Virus record (IMG/VR): IMGVR_UViG_3300045242_000039
Location: 1-46,257 of that record
Origin: a virus
Strand: one strand, 5' to 3'
Length of the DNA stretch: 46,257 bases
Shown: piece after piece, positions 40,365 through 46,025 of the stretch
Numbering within the stretch: position 1 is the stretch's first letter
How the letters are laid out: each line of letters begins with the position of its first letter
Translations under genes and position numbers: made by a program
The notes under the pieces: generated by a model
Seen by the model: only the letters and a program-made list of their open reading frames with translations
What the model was told of the DNA's origin: nothing
The model's database searches: none

Positions 40365-40396
40365 GCACCCCGTGCGCTTTCGGACACACGGGGTGC
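40365..40396 (-). terminator. Hairpin between tRNA-like gene and LuxR-type gene
   Basis: GCACCCCGTG at 40365-40374 pairs with CACGGGGTGC at 40387-40396. An alternative 7-bp hairpin, AGCGCAC with GTGCGCT (40362-40378), shares its bases. The two are mutually exclusive, which is the form of a switch or attenuator, though a plain terminator is equally possible. Confidence 0.6.
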
Positions 40397-40398
40397 AG

Positions 40399-40470
40399 TG
40401 GACGGACGGGGAATCGAACCCCGCATTCGCAGGCCAGCGCGAAGCTGATCCCCTTATCCCAACCTGGTCC
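40399..40470 (-). tRNA. tRNA-like gene with atypical acceptor and anticodon arms
   Basis: The T arm is perfect: CGGGG-TTCGATT-CCCCG at 40423-40407. A D stem (GTTG/CAGC) and an anticodon stem (TTCGC/GCGAA) are visible, but the anticodon loop appears to have 8 bases (GCTGGCCT), which would place GGC or GCC as anticodon. The acceptor 3' strand TCCGTCC pairs poorly with the adjacent 5' bases. It pairs better (6 of 7) with GGACGGC 27 bases further upstream at 40497-40491. Identity is therefore uncertain; it may be a degenerate tRNA. Confidence 0.5.
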
Positions 40471-40510
40471 ATGCACTGATCGGGTACATGGCCGTCCTTG
40501 TTGTACTGCG

Positions 40511-40578
40511 CACACGCGGCAGGATTCGAACCTGCAACCGGATGGCCGTCCGTGTTCAGCCACTTGAACTACGCGTGC
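40511..40578 (-). tRNA. tRNA-like gene, short anticodon arm
   Basis: The acceptor (GCACGCG with CGCGTGT, one G-U pair), D arm (GTTC/GAAC) and T arm (GCAGG-TTCGAAT-CCTGC) are all good. The anticodon arm seems only a 4-bp stem (CGGA/TCCG) with a 6-base loop CGGCCA, making the gene 68 bases long. If functional it would present GGC or GCC. No 3' CCA is encoded. It could be degenerate or a tRNA-like processing signal. Confidence 0.55.
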
Positions 40579-40618
40579 GGATGATGCCCCCGCCACATCA
40601 CTAACGGGGACATCGGTC

Positions 40619-40861
40619 TCAACTGTCGCGCCGGGCGGCGAAGATCGCCATCGCCTCCTCGTGGGACACGCCGCACCCGGCGTACAGGTCGGCCCAGCTG
40701 GTGGCCTTGCCCTCTTCGCTGGCGGCGAAGATCATGGTCTCGTCGCCACGGTCGAGAGTGAAAGCACGACTGACCACGAAGAACTCCTGAGTCTTGTCGT
40801 CCTGCACCAGCCACACCTCCCCGACCCAGCCTGCGAGGTCACGGACCTTGATCAATGCCAT
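40619..40861 (-). CDS. Hypothetical protein (80 aa)
   Basis: The ATG has GAGAGGAG upstream. The sequence RDLAGWVGEVWLVQDDKTQE, FFVVSRAFTLDRGDETMIF suggests an alpha/beta mini-domain, ending in a helix EEAMAIFAARRD. No family is recognised. It lies upstream of the tRNA-like pair. Confidence 0.55.
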   Translation of the reverse strand: MALIKVRDLAGWVGEVWLVQDDKTQEFFVVSRAFTLDRGDETMIFAASEEGKATSWADLYAGCGVSHEEAMAIFAARRDS

Positions 40862-40873
40862 GGGACACTCCTC

Positions 40874-41092
40874 TCACGTACGTGAGCGGTACTCACGTAC
40901 AGCGTTGCGGGCATACACGAAGCCGTAGGCTGCGCTGCCCAGGATGAACGGGTACTGGCGGGTGTCGACTGCGTAGGCGATCCACAGGGTCTGTGTGCAC
41001 AGCCCGAACACCCACCCGTACCACTTGTGCTTACCGGCCAGCCACATGCCGATCAGGCCGAACGGCGCGAGGATGTACGACCACGCGCCCAT
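40874..41092 (-). CDS. Membrane protein (72 aa)
   Basis: Three hydrophobic stretches can be seen: ILAPFGLIGMWLAG, VFGLCTQTLWIAYAV and FILGSAAYGFVYA. The motif GKHKWYGWVFGL and the Trp/Tyr-rich loops resemble small PnuC-like or four-helix membrane proteins found in actinophages. The ATG overlaps the preceding stop (TAATG). Function unknown. Confidence 0.65.
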   Translation of the reverse strand: MGAWSYILAPFGLIGMWLAGKHKWYGWVFGLCTQTLWIAYAVDTRQYPFILGSAAYGFVYARNAVREYRSRT

Positions 41093-41709
41093 TACGGGTG
41101 ACTCCGGGAGTGCCAGCGGCCGTCCGCGTCGTACGGGGTGGACTCCATGGAGATGTTCTCGCCACGATCGGCCAACTGGCCGTAGTAGCGCGCCTGAATG
41201 GTGGTCTGCTTGACCACCTCAAGGCGACGTGCAATTGAGTCCAGTTCCGCGAAGCGCTCCTGCATCTCGGCCACCACATGGGGCGAGACCGGCTGGGAAA
41301 CGGCCATGGTGATGACCCCTGGCCGGGGGGACGCCGTGGCTCCGGGAACTCGGGCGTAGAGATCCCGGATCACCTGGGCGGTCATCTCGTCCGCTGTGGC
41401 CCGCTCTGCGGGCGTCTCCGGCAGTCGCTGGAATGATGCGTGCCAGAGTGCCTTCGCGGCCTTACGGGCCGCGTAGGACGACTCGTAGCCCTGGAATTCG
41501 CCCACCGTGGACACGGTGCCCTCGTCGGTGATGTGACGCACCGTGTACAGGCGCGGGGAGCGCCAGTCTTTGCGCTCCGAGGTGGTGAAGTACGCACCAT
41601 CGTCGGTGGCGTAGAACGTGCCGATCCGGCCGCTGAAGAACCGGAGTGCATCCTTGGCGAACCAGGCGGGCGCGAGTCGCGTCGCCTGTGTTCTGTTGTG
41701 TACGGGCAT
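41092..41709 (-). CDS. Hypothetical protein (205 aa)
   Basis: The ATG at 41709 is set by the start hairpin at 41713-41731. The N-terminal half contains WFAKDALRFFSGRIGTFYAT, then YTVRHITDEGTVSTVGEFQG. The C-terminal half is helical and Ala-rich, with MAVSQPVSPHVVAEMQERFAE. No family is recognised. It is among the first-transcribed genes of the arm, which in phages often act against host functions. Confidence 0.55.
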   Translation of the reverse strand: MPVHNRTQATRLAPAWFAKDALRFFSGRIGTFYATDDGAYFTTSERKDWRSPRLYTVRHITDEGTVSTVGEFQGYESSYAARKAAKALWHASFQRLPETPAERATADEMTAQVIRDLYARVPGATASPRPGVITMAVSQPVSPHVVAEMQERFAELDSIARRLEVVKQTTIQARYYGQLADRGENISMESTPYDADGRWHSRSHP

Positions 41710-41712
41710 GAT

Positions 41713-41731
41713 CTGTTCCTCTCCGAAACAG
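41713..41731 (-). promoter_or_regulatory. Start hairpin with GGAGA loop (41709 gene)
   Basis: On the minus strand CTGTTTC pairs with GGAACAG, seven pairs including one G-U, leaving GGAGA in the loop. The ATG begins four bases later. It belongs to the family of left-arm start hairpins in which the loop is constant and the stem varies. Confidence 0.7.
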
Positions 41732-41818
41732 TGGGGTCCCTGTGACTCCACGGAAACGCACACCCCCGCAAGGATGTGCGCAACCGGCAGCATCACAGGA
41801 GAGGTTGGTTAGCTGCAT

Positions 41819-42031
41819 TCAGTTGGTCAAGGACCCGTGCGGGATGACCTCTCCCACACCGGTGATGATGCACGTGACGCACACGTCGTGCGTCTGGGCT
41901 GCGCCATGGATGTACTGCGTGAGCCAGCCTCCGGCAACGTCAGGATCTGTGGTGTCCACCAGGAAGGCGGGCAGCCACAGGGCCTCACGGTCGGCAGGGT
42001 CGCGCAGTTCGATCACAAGGGTGCTGCACAT
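41819..42031 (-). CDS. Hypothetical protein (70 aa)
   Basis: The start follows the hairpin at 42032-42055. The sequence CSTLVIELRDPADREALWLPAF in part, then GWLTQYIHGAAQTHDVCVTC, suggests an alpha/beta fold. Its termination region at 41732-41818 holds no gene. Function unknown. Confidence 0.55.
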   Translation of the reverse strand: MCSTLVIELRDPADREALWLPAFLVDTTDPDVAGGWLTQYIHGAAQTHDVCVTCIITGVGEVIPHGSLTN

Positions 42032-42055
42032 GATGATCCCTCTCCAAGGTCATCG
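42032..42055 (-). promoter_or_regulatory. Start hairpin around GGAGAG (42031 gene)
   Basis: GATGA/TCATC plus CC/GG form a 7-bp stem with one bulged A. The loop is TTGGAGAG. The stem reaches the base next to the ATG. It is a member of the start-hairpin family. Confidence 0.65.
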
Positions 42056-42079
42056 GGGTACTGGCCTGAGTGGCCAACA

Positions 42080-42104
42080 GGGCACCCGTGCGTGACGGGT
42101 GCCC
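42080..42104 (-). terminator. Intercistronic 10-bp hairpin
   Basis: GGGCACCCGT at 42080-42089 pairs with ACGGGTGCCC at 42095-42104. Next to it TGGCC/GGCCA (42062-42076) forms a second hairpin, and CATCGGG/CCCGATG (42051-42107) can close both. It lies between two small left-arm genes. Confidence 0.65.
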
Positions 42105-42113
42105 GATGGTGAC

Positions 42114-42386
42114 TCAGAGCTGCGTAACGCTGTACACGAGGCCGAGGTCGTGGTCCCCGTCGTAGCCGGGGGTGGTGCCGTAGACGACACCCGTGCCCGG
42201 GGAGCCGTCGGCGAACAGACGCAGCGTGGACTGCGTCTCGCTCCACTCCGGGATGTCCGCGTCTTCCTCGGCAGCCTGGCGCTCCTGCGCCAGCCACTCC
42301 CACGCCTCGCGCGCCGTGTCGAACTCCGGCGGGTCGTCATCCATCGGCAGGTAGCCGGGAACGTTGATCGTTGCTACGTATGTCAT
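42114..42386 (-). CDS. Hypothetical protein (90 aa)
   Basis: The sequence MTYVATINVPGYLPMDDDPPEF is followed by an acidic helix (AREAWEWLAQERQAAEEDAD) and a strand region (QSTLRLFADGSPGTGVVYG). It is strongly acidic overall, which for early phage proteins can indicate DNA mimicry, though nothing here proves that. The start uses the 42388-42410 hairpin. Confidence 0.55.
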   Translation of the reverse strand: MTYVATINVPGYLPMDDDPPEFDTAREAWEWLAQERQAAEEDADIPEWSETQSTLRLFADGSPGTGVVYGTTPGYDGDHDLGLVYSVTQL

Positions 42387-42387
42387 G

Positions 42388-42410
42388 AGTGATCCTCTCC
42401 AAGATCGACT
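42388..42410 (-). promoter_or_regulatory. Start hairpin around GGAGAG (42386 gene)
   Basis: AGT(C)GATC pairs with GATCACT, seven pairs with one bulged C, around TTGGAGAG. The ATG follows two bases after the stem. Confidence 0.65.
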
Positions 42411-42687
42411 AGAGCGGGGTGGGGCGGAAGACTTCGCGCTTGCGCAGGTCGAACCTGGAGTCCCAATGACCGATCTTCTTCAGCCATACGGGCTGCTTGC
42501 GCAGCTTGTAGTACGTGAGAACGGTGCAGCTCAGGCCGTACGAGCGATAGGTGAGCGCCCAGCTGACGGCGGTACTGGGCGACGACGCCTTGACGTTCCA
42601 CGTGTCCACGTGGCACACGCCGTTGCTCCTGTAGTTGCGAAGCACCACACGGTAGATCGAGTGGTTGCCGTTGTCAGACAAAATCAT
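42409..42687 (-). CDS. Hypothetical protein (92 aa)
   Basis: The protein is basic and aromatic-rich: SIYRVVLRNYRSNGVCHVDT, WALTYRSYGLSCTVLTYYKL and WDSRFDLRKREVFRP. It has a beta-rich look with a basic C-terminus. Function unknown. It starts from the hairpin at 42688-42710. Confidence 0.55.
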   Translation of the reverse strand: MILSDNGNHSIYRVVLRNYRSNGVCHVDTWNVKASSPSTAVSWALTYRSYGLSCTVLTYYKLRKQPVWLKKIGHWDSRFDLRKREVFRPTPL

Positions 42688-42710
42688 GGTGATCCTCTCC
42701 GATCATCACC
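42688..42710 (-). promoter_or_regulatory. Start hairpin around GGAGAG (42687 gene)
   Basis: GGTGA and TC on the 5' side pair with GA and TCACC on the 3' side, seven pairs with a 3-base bulge, around GGAGAG. The stem abuts the ATG. Confidence 0.65.
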
Positions 42711-42727
42711 GGCCGAGCGGCCGAGTC

Positions 42728-42755
42728 AGCGCACCCCTGGTGGGGGATGCGCTGA
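42728..42755 (-). terminator. Intercistronic hairpin after the 42760 gene
   Basis: CAGCGCA at 42728-42734 pairs with TGCGCTG at 42749-42755, with CCCC/GGGG further in. The sequence is a diverged copy of the stronger hairpin at 43458-43486, so the spacers appear homologous. Confidence 0.55.
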
Positions 42756-42759
42756 ACTG

Positions 42760-42960
42760 CTACTCGGTGCAGTCGTACATGTCGTACTCCCGCGCGGCTA
42801 CTACCTCCTCAGCCTCGCACTCCAGGCTGATGGAGAACTCCGGACCGCAGTTGCCCTCACAGGCACTGCACAGTTCGGGCTTTGTGATGTCACTGGAGAT
42901 GCTGATCTCCATGCAGTCCCTGCATGCGCACGGGGTGTAGCCGCTCTCTGGGGTGCTCAT
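42760..42960 (-). CDS. Cysteine-rich acidic protein (66 aa)
   Basis: The ATG at 42960 overlaps the upstream stop (ATGA). The protein has CACRDC near residue 11 and LCSACEGNC near residue 31, then SLECEAEE and DMYDCTE. Eight cysteines suggest one or two zinc sites. It is acidic, unlike most nucleic-acid-binding ribbons. Function unknown. Confidence 0.6.
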   Translation of the reverse strand: MSTPESGYTPCACRDCMEISISSDITKPELCSACEGNCGPEFSISLECEAEEVVAAREYDMYDCTE

Positions 42961-43178
42961 GACTGCACCTCCGGGACGAATGCAGGGGTGAACGCGTAGC
43001 AGACGCGCCACTCGATCGTGCCTGCCTTACTGTCGATGCTCGCGCCGCTGGATATCTTCGTCAGGAACGTGCCGTTGATTTCCCGCTTGGCCTGCGCACG
43101 GTTCTCACGGTCGGCCTTGGCGTCCGTGCTGAAGTGCGACAGGGGGATGGTGATCTTCACCCACTGCAGTTCCCTCAT
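42957..43178 (-). CDS. Hypothetical protein (73 aa)
   Basis: The start and stop overlap neighbouring genes by 4 bases each. The sequence ELQWVKITIPLSHFSTDAKA, NGTFLTKISSGASIDSKAG and IEWRVCYAFTPAF suggests a beta-sandwich-like mini-protein. Function unknown. Confidence 0.55.
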   Translation of the reverse strand: MRELQWVKITIPLSHFSTDAKADRENRAQAKREINGTFLTKISSGASIDSKAGTIEWRVCYAFTPAFVPEVQS

Positions 43179-43411
43179 GACTGCACCGCCGGGGCGGCAA
43201 GGCTGGCAGCCGCCGCGTGAGCGTCGGCCAGCATCATCGGGTGCATGGCGGTGTACGTGACCCGCTCACTGGAACCGTGGTACGCCACGACCATGTAGCC
43301 CGCGCTGTCCGCCCGCAGGCGGACCCCGAAGCCACGCGAACCGGTGAACACCCACCGGTTCGCGATGAAGGACATGCCGGAGCCGTCCCCCGTGGGGTAG
43401 TTGTCTCGCAT
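43175..43411 (-). CDS. Hypothetical protein (78 aa)
   Basis: The ATG at 43411 lies within the 3' arm of the start hairpin at 43410-43438. The sequence GMSFIANRWVFTGSRGFGVR, LRADSAGYMVVAYHGSSERV suggests a beta fold, then an Ala-rich helix. Function unknown. Confidence 0.55.
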   Translation of the reverse strand: MRDNYPTGDGSGMSFIANRWVFTGSRGFGVRLRADSAGYMVVAYHGSSERVTYTAMHPMMLADAHAAAASLAAPAVQS

Positions 43412-43438
43412 GATCAGTTCCTCTCCAAGAGAGATCAT
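43410..43438 (-). promoter_or_regulatory. Start hairpin including the start codon (43411 gene)
   Basis: ATGATC pairs with GATCAT, the latter including two bases of the ATG. Inside, CTCTC can pair with GAGAG and so hide the ribosome site. This member differs from the others in that the start motif itself would be base-paired. Confidence 0.65.
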
Positions 43439-43457
43439 GTCCGGCTGAGTAGCCGAG

Positions 43458-43486
43458 CCAGCGCACCCCCAGTGGGGGTGCGCTGG
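43458..43486 (-). terminator. Strong 13-bp intercistronic hairpin
   Basis: CCAGCGCACCCCC at 43458-43470 pairs without mismatch with the 13 bases at 43474-43486, around a 3-base loop. A second small hairpin, GGCT/AGCC, lies at 43443-43454. No T-run follows. It should act as terminator, attenuator or RNA-stability element. Confidence 0.75.
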
Positions 43487-43494
43487 ACTGTCAC

Positions 43495-43674
43495 TCAGTC
43501 GACTTCGCCACGCGACCACTGGTTGAGCACGGTAGCGACGGTGGCCGCCTGGTGCTTCTGGGCGTAGGCCGCGATGACCGTTGTCCGCAGCGTCTCACCG
43601 GTCACCCGGTCGACCGTCCTACGCACGACGGTGAACTTGTCCTGTACCTCGTACTTGCTTACGGTGCTGCTCAT
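43495..43674 (-). CDS. Hypothetical protein (59 aa)
   Basis: The ATG at 43674 overlaps the upstream stop (ATGA). The protein begins SSTVSKYEVQDKFTVVRRTV and has a helical C-terminus (AQKHQAATVATVLNQW). It is basic. The strong hairpin follows nine bases after the stop. Function unknown. Confidence 0.55.
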   Translation of the reverse strand: MSSTVSKYEVQDKFTVVRRTVDRVTGETLRTTVIAAYAQKHQAATVATVLNQWSRGEVD

Positions 43675-44054
43675 GCCGACACCTCCGCATCCCGCTTGAG
43701 AGTGACGGTGGACAGCTTGATGCGGTCCGTCGCCTCGCGGCGCAAGTGCTTGATCACACTCGCGTTGAACTTGGCCGTCGTGATCGGGGTGACGTTGGTA
43801 CGCAGCCCGATGTGGGCCCGCACGTCGGCCGGGGTGACCTTGATCCCCCCGTACACGTGCCACGCCATCCGCTCCCGGGTGAAGAACTCCTCCCAGTTGG
43901 CGTCCGTGATCTCACCCATGCCGACCGTGATGGTCGACCAGATGAGGTGCTCCGTGATGTCGTTGAGGGTCCTGTACGTGCTGCCCTCGTACTCCGGAAC
44001 CCAGCACACGGACTCATGGTCCGCGATCCTGGTCAGATCCCAGTTCAAGCTCAT
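43671..44054 (-). CDS. Hypothetical protein (127 aa)
   Basis: The start uses the hairpin at 44058-44073. The sequence SLNWDLTRIADHESVCWVPE, TLNDITEHLIWSTITVGMGE and NWEEFFTRERMAWHVYGGIK, then a basic C-terminal helix, suggests a compact helical protein. I recall similar small early proteins in actinophages with no known role. Confidence 0.55.
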   Translation of the reverse strand: MSLNWDLTRIADHESVCWVPEYEGSTYRTLNDITEHLIWSTITVGMGEITDANWEEFFTRERMAWHVYGGIKVTPADVRAHIGLRTNVTPITTAKFNASVIKHLRREATDRIKLSTVTLKRDAEVSA

Positions 44055-44057
44055 GGT

Positions 44058-44073
44058 GTGTCCTCTCCGACAC
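44058..44073 (-). promoter_or_regulatory. Start hairpin GTGTC-GGAGAG-GACAC (44054 gene)
   Basis: This is the simplest member of the family: a perfect 5-bp stem with the six-base loop GGAGAG, three bases before the ATG. Confidence 0.75.
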
Positions 44074-44096
44074 GGGACTGAGTTGCCCCAGTGAAC

Positions 44097-44116
44097 GCAC
44101 GGGCCGAAACCCGTGC
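44097..44116 (-). terminator. Intercistronic 7-bp hairpin
   Basis: GCACGGG at 44097-44103 pairs with CCCGTGC at 44110-44116 around CCGAAA. It lies after the 22-aa ORF and before the start hairpin of the next gene. Confidence 0.6.
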
Positions 44117-44129
44117 ACTCAAGTGGTAC

Positions 44130-44198
44130 TCAGGTGTTCCACACGACGTACAGCACGATCCCCACGAACAGGATCGTGTAGAGCCGCTGGCGGCTCAT
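44130..44198 (-). CDS. Hydrophobic mini-protein (22 aa)
   Basis: The ATG overlaps the upstream stop (ATGA). The whole protein is a short basic start (MSRQRLYT) and one hydrophobic segment (ILFVGIVLYVVWNT). This is long enough to sit in a membrane. Tight coupling supports translation, but such a small ORF could be chance. Confidence 0.5.
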   Translation of the reverse strand: MSRQRLYTILFVGIVLYVVWNT

Positions 44199-44599
44199 GC
44201 CGCCCGGGCCGACCACACGTACTCACGGACCCACGCCCGGGGGGCGATGAACACGGCGTACCGTGTCCAGCTGTCCCCCCGGTGCTCACCGCACGCGGTG
44301 AAGCCGAACAGGCGGTCGGTGCGGGCATCCGCACCCATCCACCGCCGTGCCCCGTTGGGGCACCCGTTGACCTCGCACTTACGGGCGAGGTCAACCACGG
44401 GGTTGACCGGAAACCACTTGTCCCGGTGCAGGGTGCAGCACCGGTCCTCCCACGCACGGCCTTCGGCCGTGTGGTTGCGGGACGACAGCTTGGTGATGAC
44501 GTACACAGCGGGCGTGTAGCACCAGTCGCAGTCGGTTTTGCGCAGGTTGAGCGACTGCAGCCATGTCATGCCGTAGCCGTCCATCATCTTGATGCCCAT
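44195..44599 (-). CDS. Cys/His-rich protein, first gene of the left arm (134 aa)
   Basis: It has CDWCYTP near residue 24, then DRCCTLHRDKW near 53, KCEVNGCPNGARR near 75 and FTACGEHRGD near 100. Together they could hold two zinc ions. As the first gene it should be expressed earliest and may act on host transcription or regulate the arm. The start uses the hairpin at 44599-44625. No known family is recognised. Confidence 0.65.
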   Translation of the reverse strand: MGIKMMDGYGMTWLQSLNLRKTDCDWCYTPAVYVITKLSSRNHTAEGRAWEDRCCTLHRDKWFPVNPVVDLARKCEVNGCPNGARRWMGADARTDRLFGFTACGEHRGDSWTRYAVFIAPRAWVREYVWSARAA

Positions 44600-44625
44600 G
44601 ATCAGTCCTCTCCAGAACCTGATCA
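44599..44625 (-). promoter_or_regulatory. Start hairpin TGATCAG/CTGATCA (first left-arm gene)
   Basis: A 7-bp stem encloses a 13-base loop with GGAGAGG; inside, TTC/GGA can pair further and leave UGGAGA exposed. One stem base is the T complementary to the A of the ATG. Both arms contain the palindrome TGATCA, so a protein could also bind the DNA here. Confidence 0.65.
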
Positions 44626-45249
44626 GTGGGAAGCCCTTGATGGGCTACCCCTCAAGACTGCAGGGAAGGCGCAAGCGAAGCGCGGCCACCCCTGGGGACA
44701 GACGCCTACTCCCCTGCAGTCATGACGGGTCACACTGCACAACCACTGTGCTTGTGTCCCGCAGGTGCACCCATGGGGTGCCCTTGCATGTGCGTGTTGC
44801 CTGTCGCCATGGCATCCTCGTCGCGCCCCGCCAGGGGGATGGTTTCGCTCGGATGCGTGTGATGGTTCAACACGTCCAGGGGGTTCTGGGACCCTGGCTC
44901 CCTCTCTGTGTGTCCGCCACCCTCACGGGTGATGGGGTCACCGGACTAGGGGTCCGGACCCACTTCAATCGTTCGGCACACTCGGTTCGTTCAGTGGGGG
45001 ATTCACCCCGACCTCCCGCCCTGCCCTGCCCTCACTCGGTGGGGAGTCTGAGACTCGACCCGTTCCGGTGGTCCGTGATCCCGTTCCCGACCCCGCTTCA
45101 GCGGGTGGTACTGGGCGGTCCGACTGGGTGGTGCCGGATGAACGTCTCACTAGGGGGCTGAGTGTGTCAATAGGGGTACAGGGCAAACCTTTAGCAAAGG
45201 AAGTTAGATCATGCTCTGACCTGCACGTTCGGTGAACCCCGAAGATCAC
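44626..45249. other. Noncoding region, first part
   Basis: No convincing coding sequence is seen here. Several short hairpins occur, for example CCGGAC/GTCCGG (44941-44957), CCCGC-TTCA-GCGGG near 45094 and GAGTC/GACTC near 45044. An AT-richer stretch at about 45163-45220 includes TTGACA on the minus strand and CCTTT-AGC-AAAGG. It is a reasonable place for an early promoter or origin, but I cannot define one. Confidence 0.6.
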
Positions 45250-45271
45250 GTTCATGTGCCATGAACGGTTC

Positions 45272-45305
45272 GATCATGGTGTGTGAGCGCTCACACACCA
45301 TGATC
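45272..45305. promoter_or_regulatory. Perfect 34-bp palindrome with LacI-type operator core
   Basis: Each 17-base half is the exact reverse complement of the other. The centre reads TGTGAGCGCTCACA, the same as the core of the symmetric lac operator and close to CebR-type boxes (TGGGAGCGCTCCCA) of Streptomyces. A 15-to-17-base palindrome GTTCATG/CATGAAC lies just before it. It is a strong candidate for a repressor operator between the divergent arms. The binder is unknown; no LacI-type gene is in the phage. Confidence 0.7.
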
Positions 45306-45613
45306 CATGAGGCCCGTAGGGCCACCCTGGACGTGCATAAGACACGTCCAGGCCTGACGGCCCCTGTGAGCCGCTGCCAGCGCAGCGGTGGACCGACGGG
45401 GCGCACCAGCGCCCACAGGCCCGCACACGGGCACACAGCGCCCCTGCCGGGCGCGTCAAGGTAAGTCTCCCGAGTCGCCAGTCTCCGACTGGCACAACAG
45501 GGCGAAGCCCGCAGCCACACCTGTGAAGCTGTCAAGCTGAACAGGTGGTGTGCACATGTCAAGGCAAAGTGGGCTTGTCGGCAGACAAGACCCCCACCCC
45601 CGAGGCGCAGCCT

Positions 45614-45698
45614 CGCGCGCGTGCGCACGCATGTGCGTGCACGCGTATAAGCGCGCACCGCGCGCATGTGTGCGTGTGCGCATGCACACGCGTATGTG
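45614..45698. other. 85-bp alternating purine-pyrimidine tract (Z-DNA-prone)
   Basis: Two perfect alternating tracts, 36 bp (45614-45649) and 40 bp (45659-45698), are separated by nine bases that are themselves nearly alternating. They consist mainly of CG, CA and TG steps. Such sequence readily adopts left-handed Z-DNA under negative supercoiling. It lies in the middle of the hairpin array. Confidence 0.85.
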
Positions 45699-45916
45699 AG
45701 CCAACGGCTCACACCATGAGTGAGCAGGCTTCAGGCCTGCTCACATGCGCATGCATGCGTGTCCTGCCCTGAAGGCAGGACACATGTGTGCAGCTGAGCT
45801 GCACGTATGTGCCGACACACGACTGATCCTGAAGAGGATCAGTCGGCTAAGTGTGAGCCGAGGGCGGCTCACTTTGGTGAGCTTTGCTCACCTTTGTGCT
45901 CATCAAGTGTCTCTTT

Positions 45917-45937
45917 CGGGCCGGTTCGGCCCGTTTT
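45917..45937 (+). terminator. Intrinsic terminator-like hairpin in the array
   Basis: CGGGCC pairs with GGCCCG around GGTTC and is followed by TTTT on the plus strand. It is the one array member with the classical terminator form. It would stop rightward transcripts before the first right-arm gene. Confidence 0.6.
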
Positions 45938-45994
45938 GACCCGGGGTTGTTAACCCCGGCCGCCCTCGGCTCGGCTAGTAGCCAGCCGAGCATC

Positions 45995-46025
45995 TATGTC
46001 AATCGTCTAGTAGACGATTGACATA
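45995..46025. promoter_or_regulatory. 31-bp palindrome containing TTGACA on both strands
   Basis: TATGTCAATCGTCTA pairs exactly with TAGACGATTGACATA around one central G. The outer parts read TTGACA outward on each strand, matching the -35 consensus. On the minus strand TACTAG lies 16 bases on, a weak -10 match. It may be a promoter pair with an operator, or simply another array member. Confidence 0.5.

Noticed and set aside
44589-45161. A 190-codon plus-strand ORF across the first gene's leader and the noncoding region
   Set aside because: It starts inside the antisense of a real gene and shows no domain, no ribosome site and low-quality composition. It is probably only an open frame in GC-rich DNA.
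45209-45939. Several 60-167 codon ORFs in the hairpin array
   Set aside because: They run through perfect palindromes and alternating repeats, so the Arg/Ala/Cys-rich or Thr/His-rich products are by-products of the repeats.
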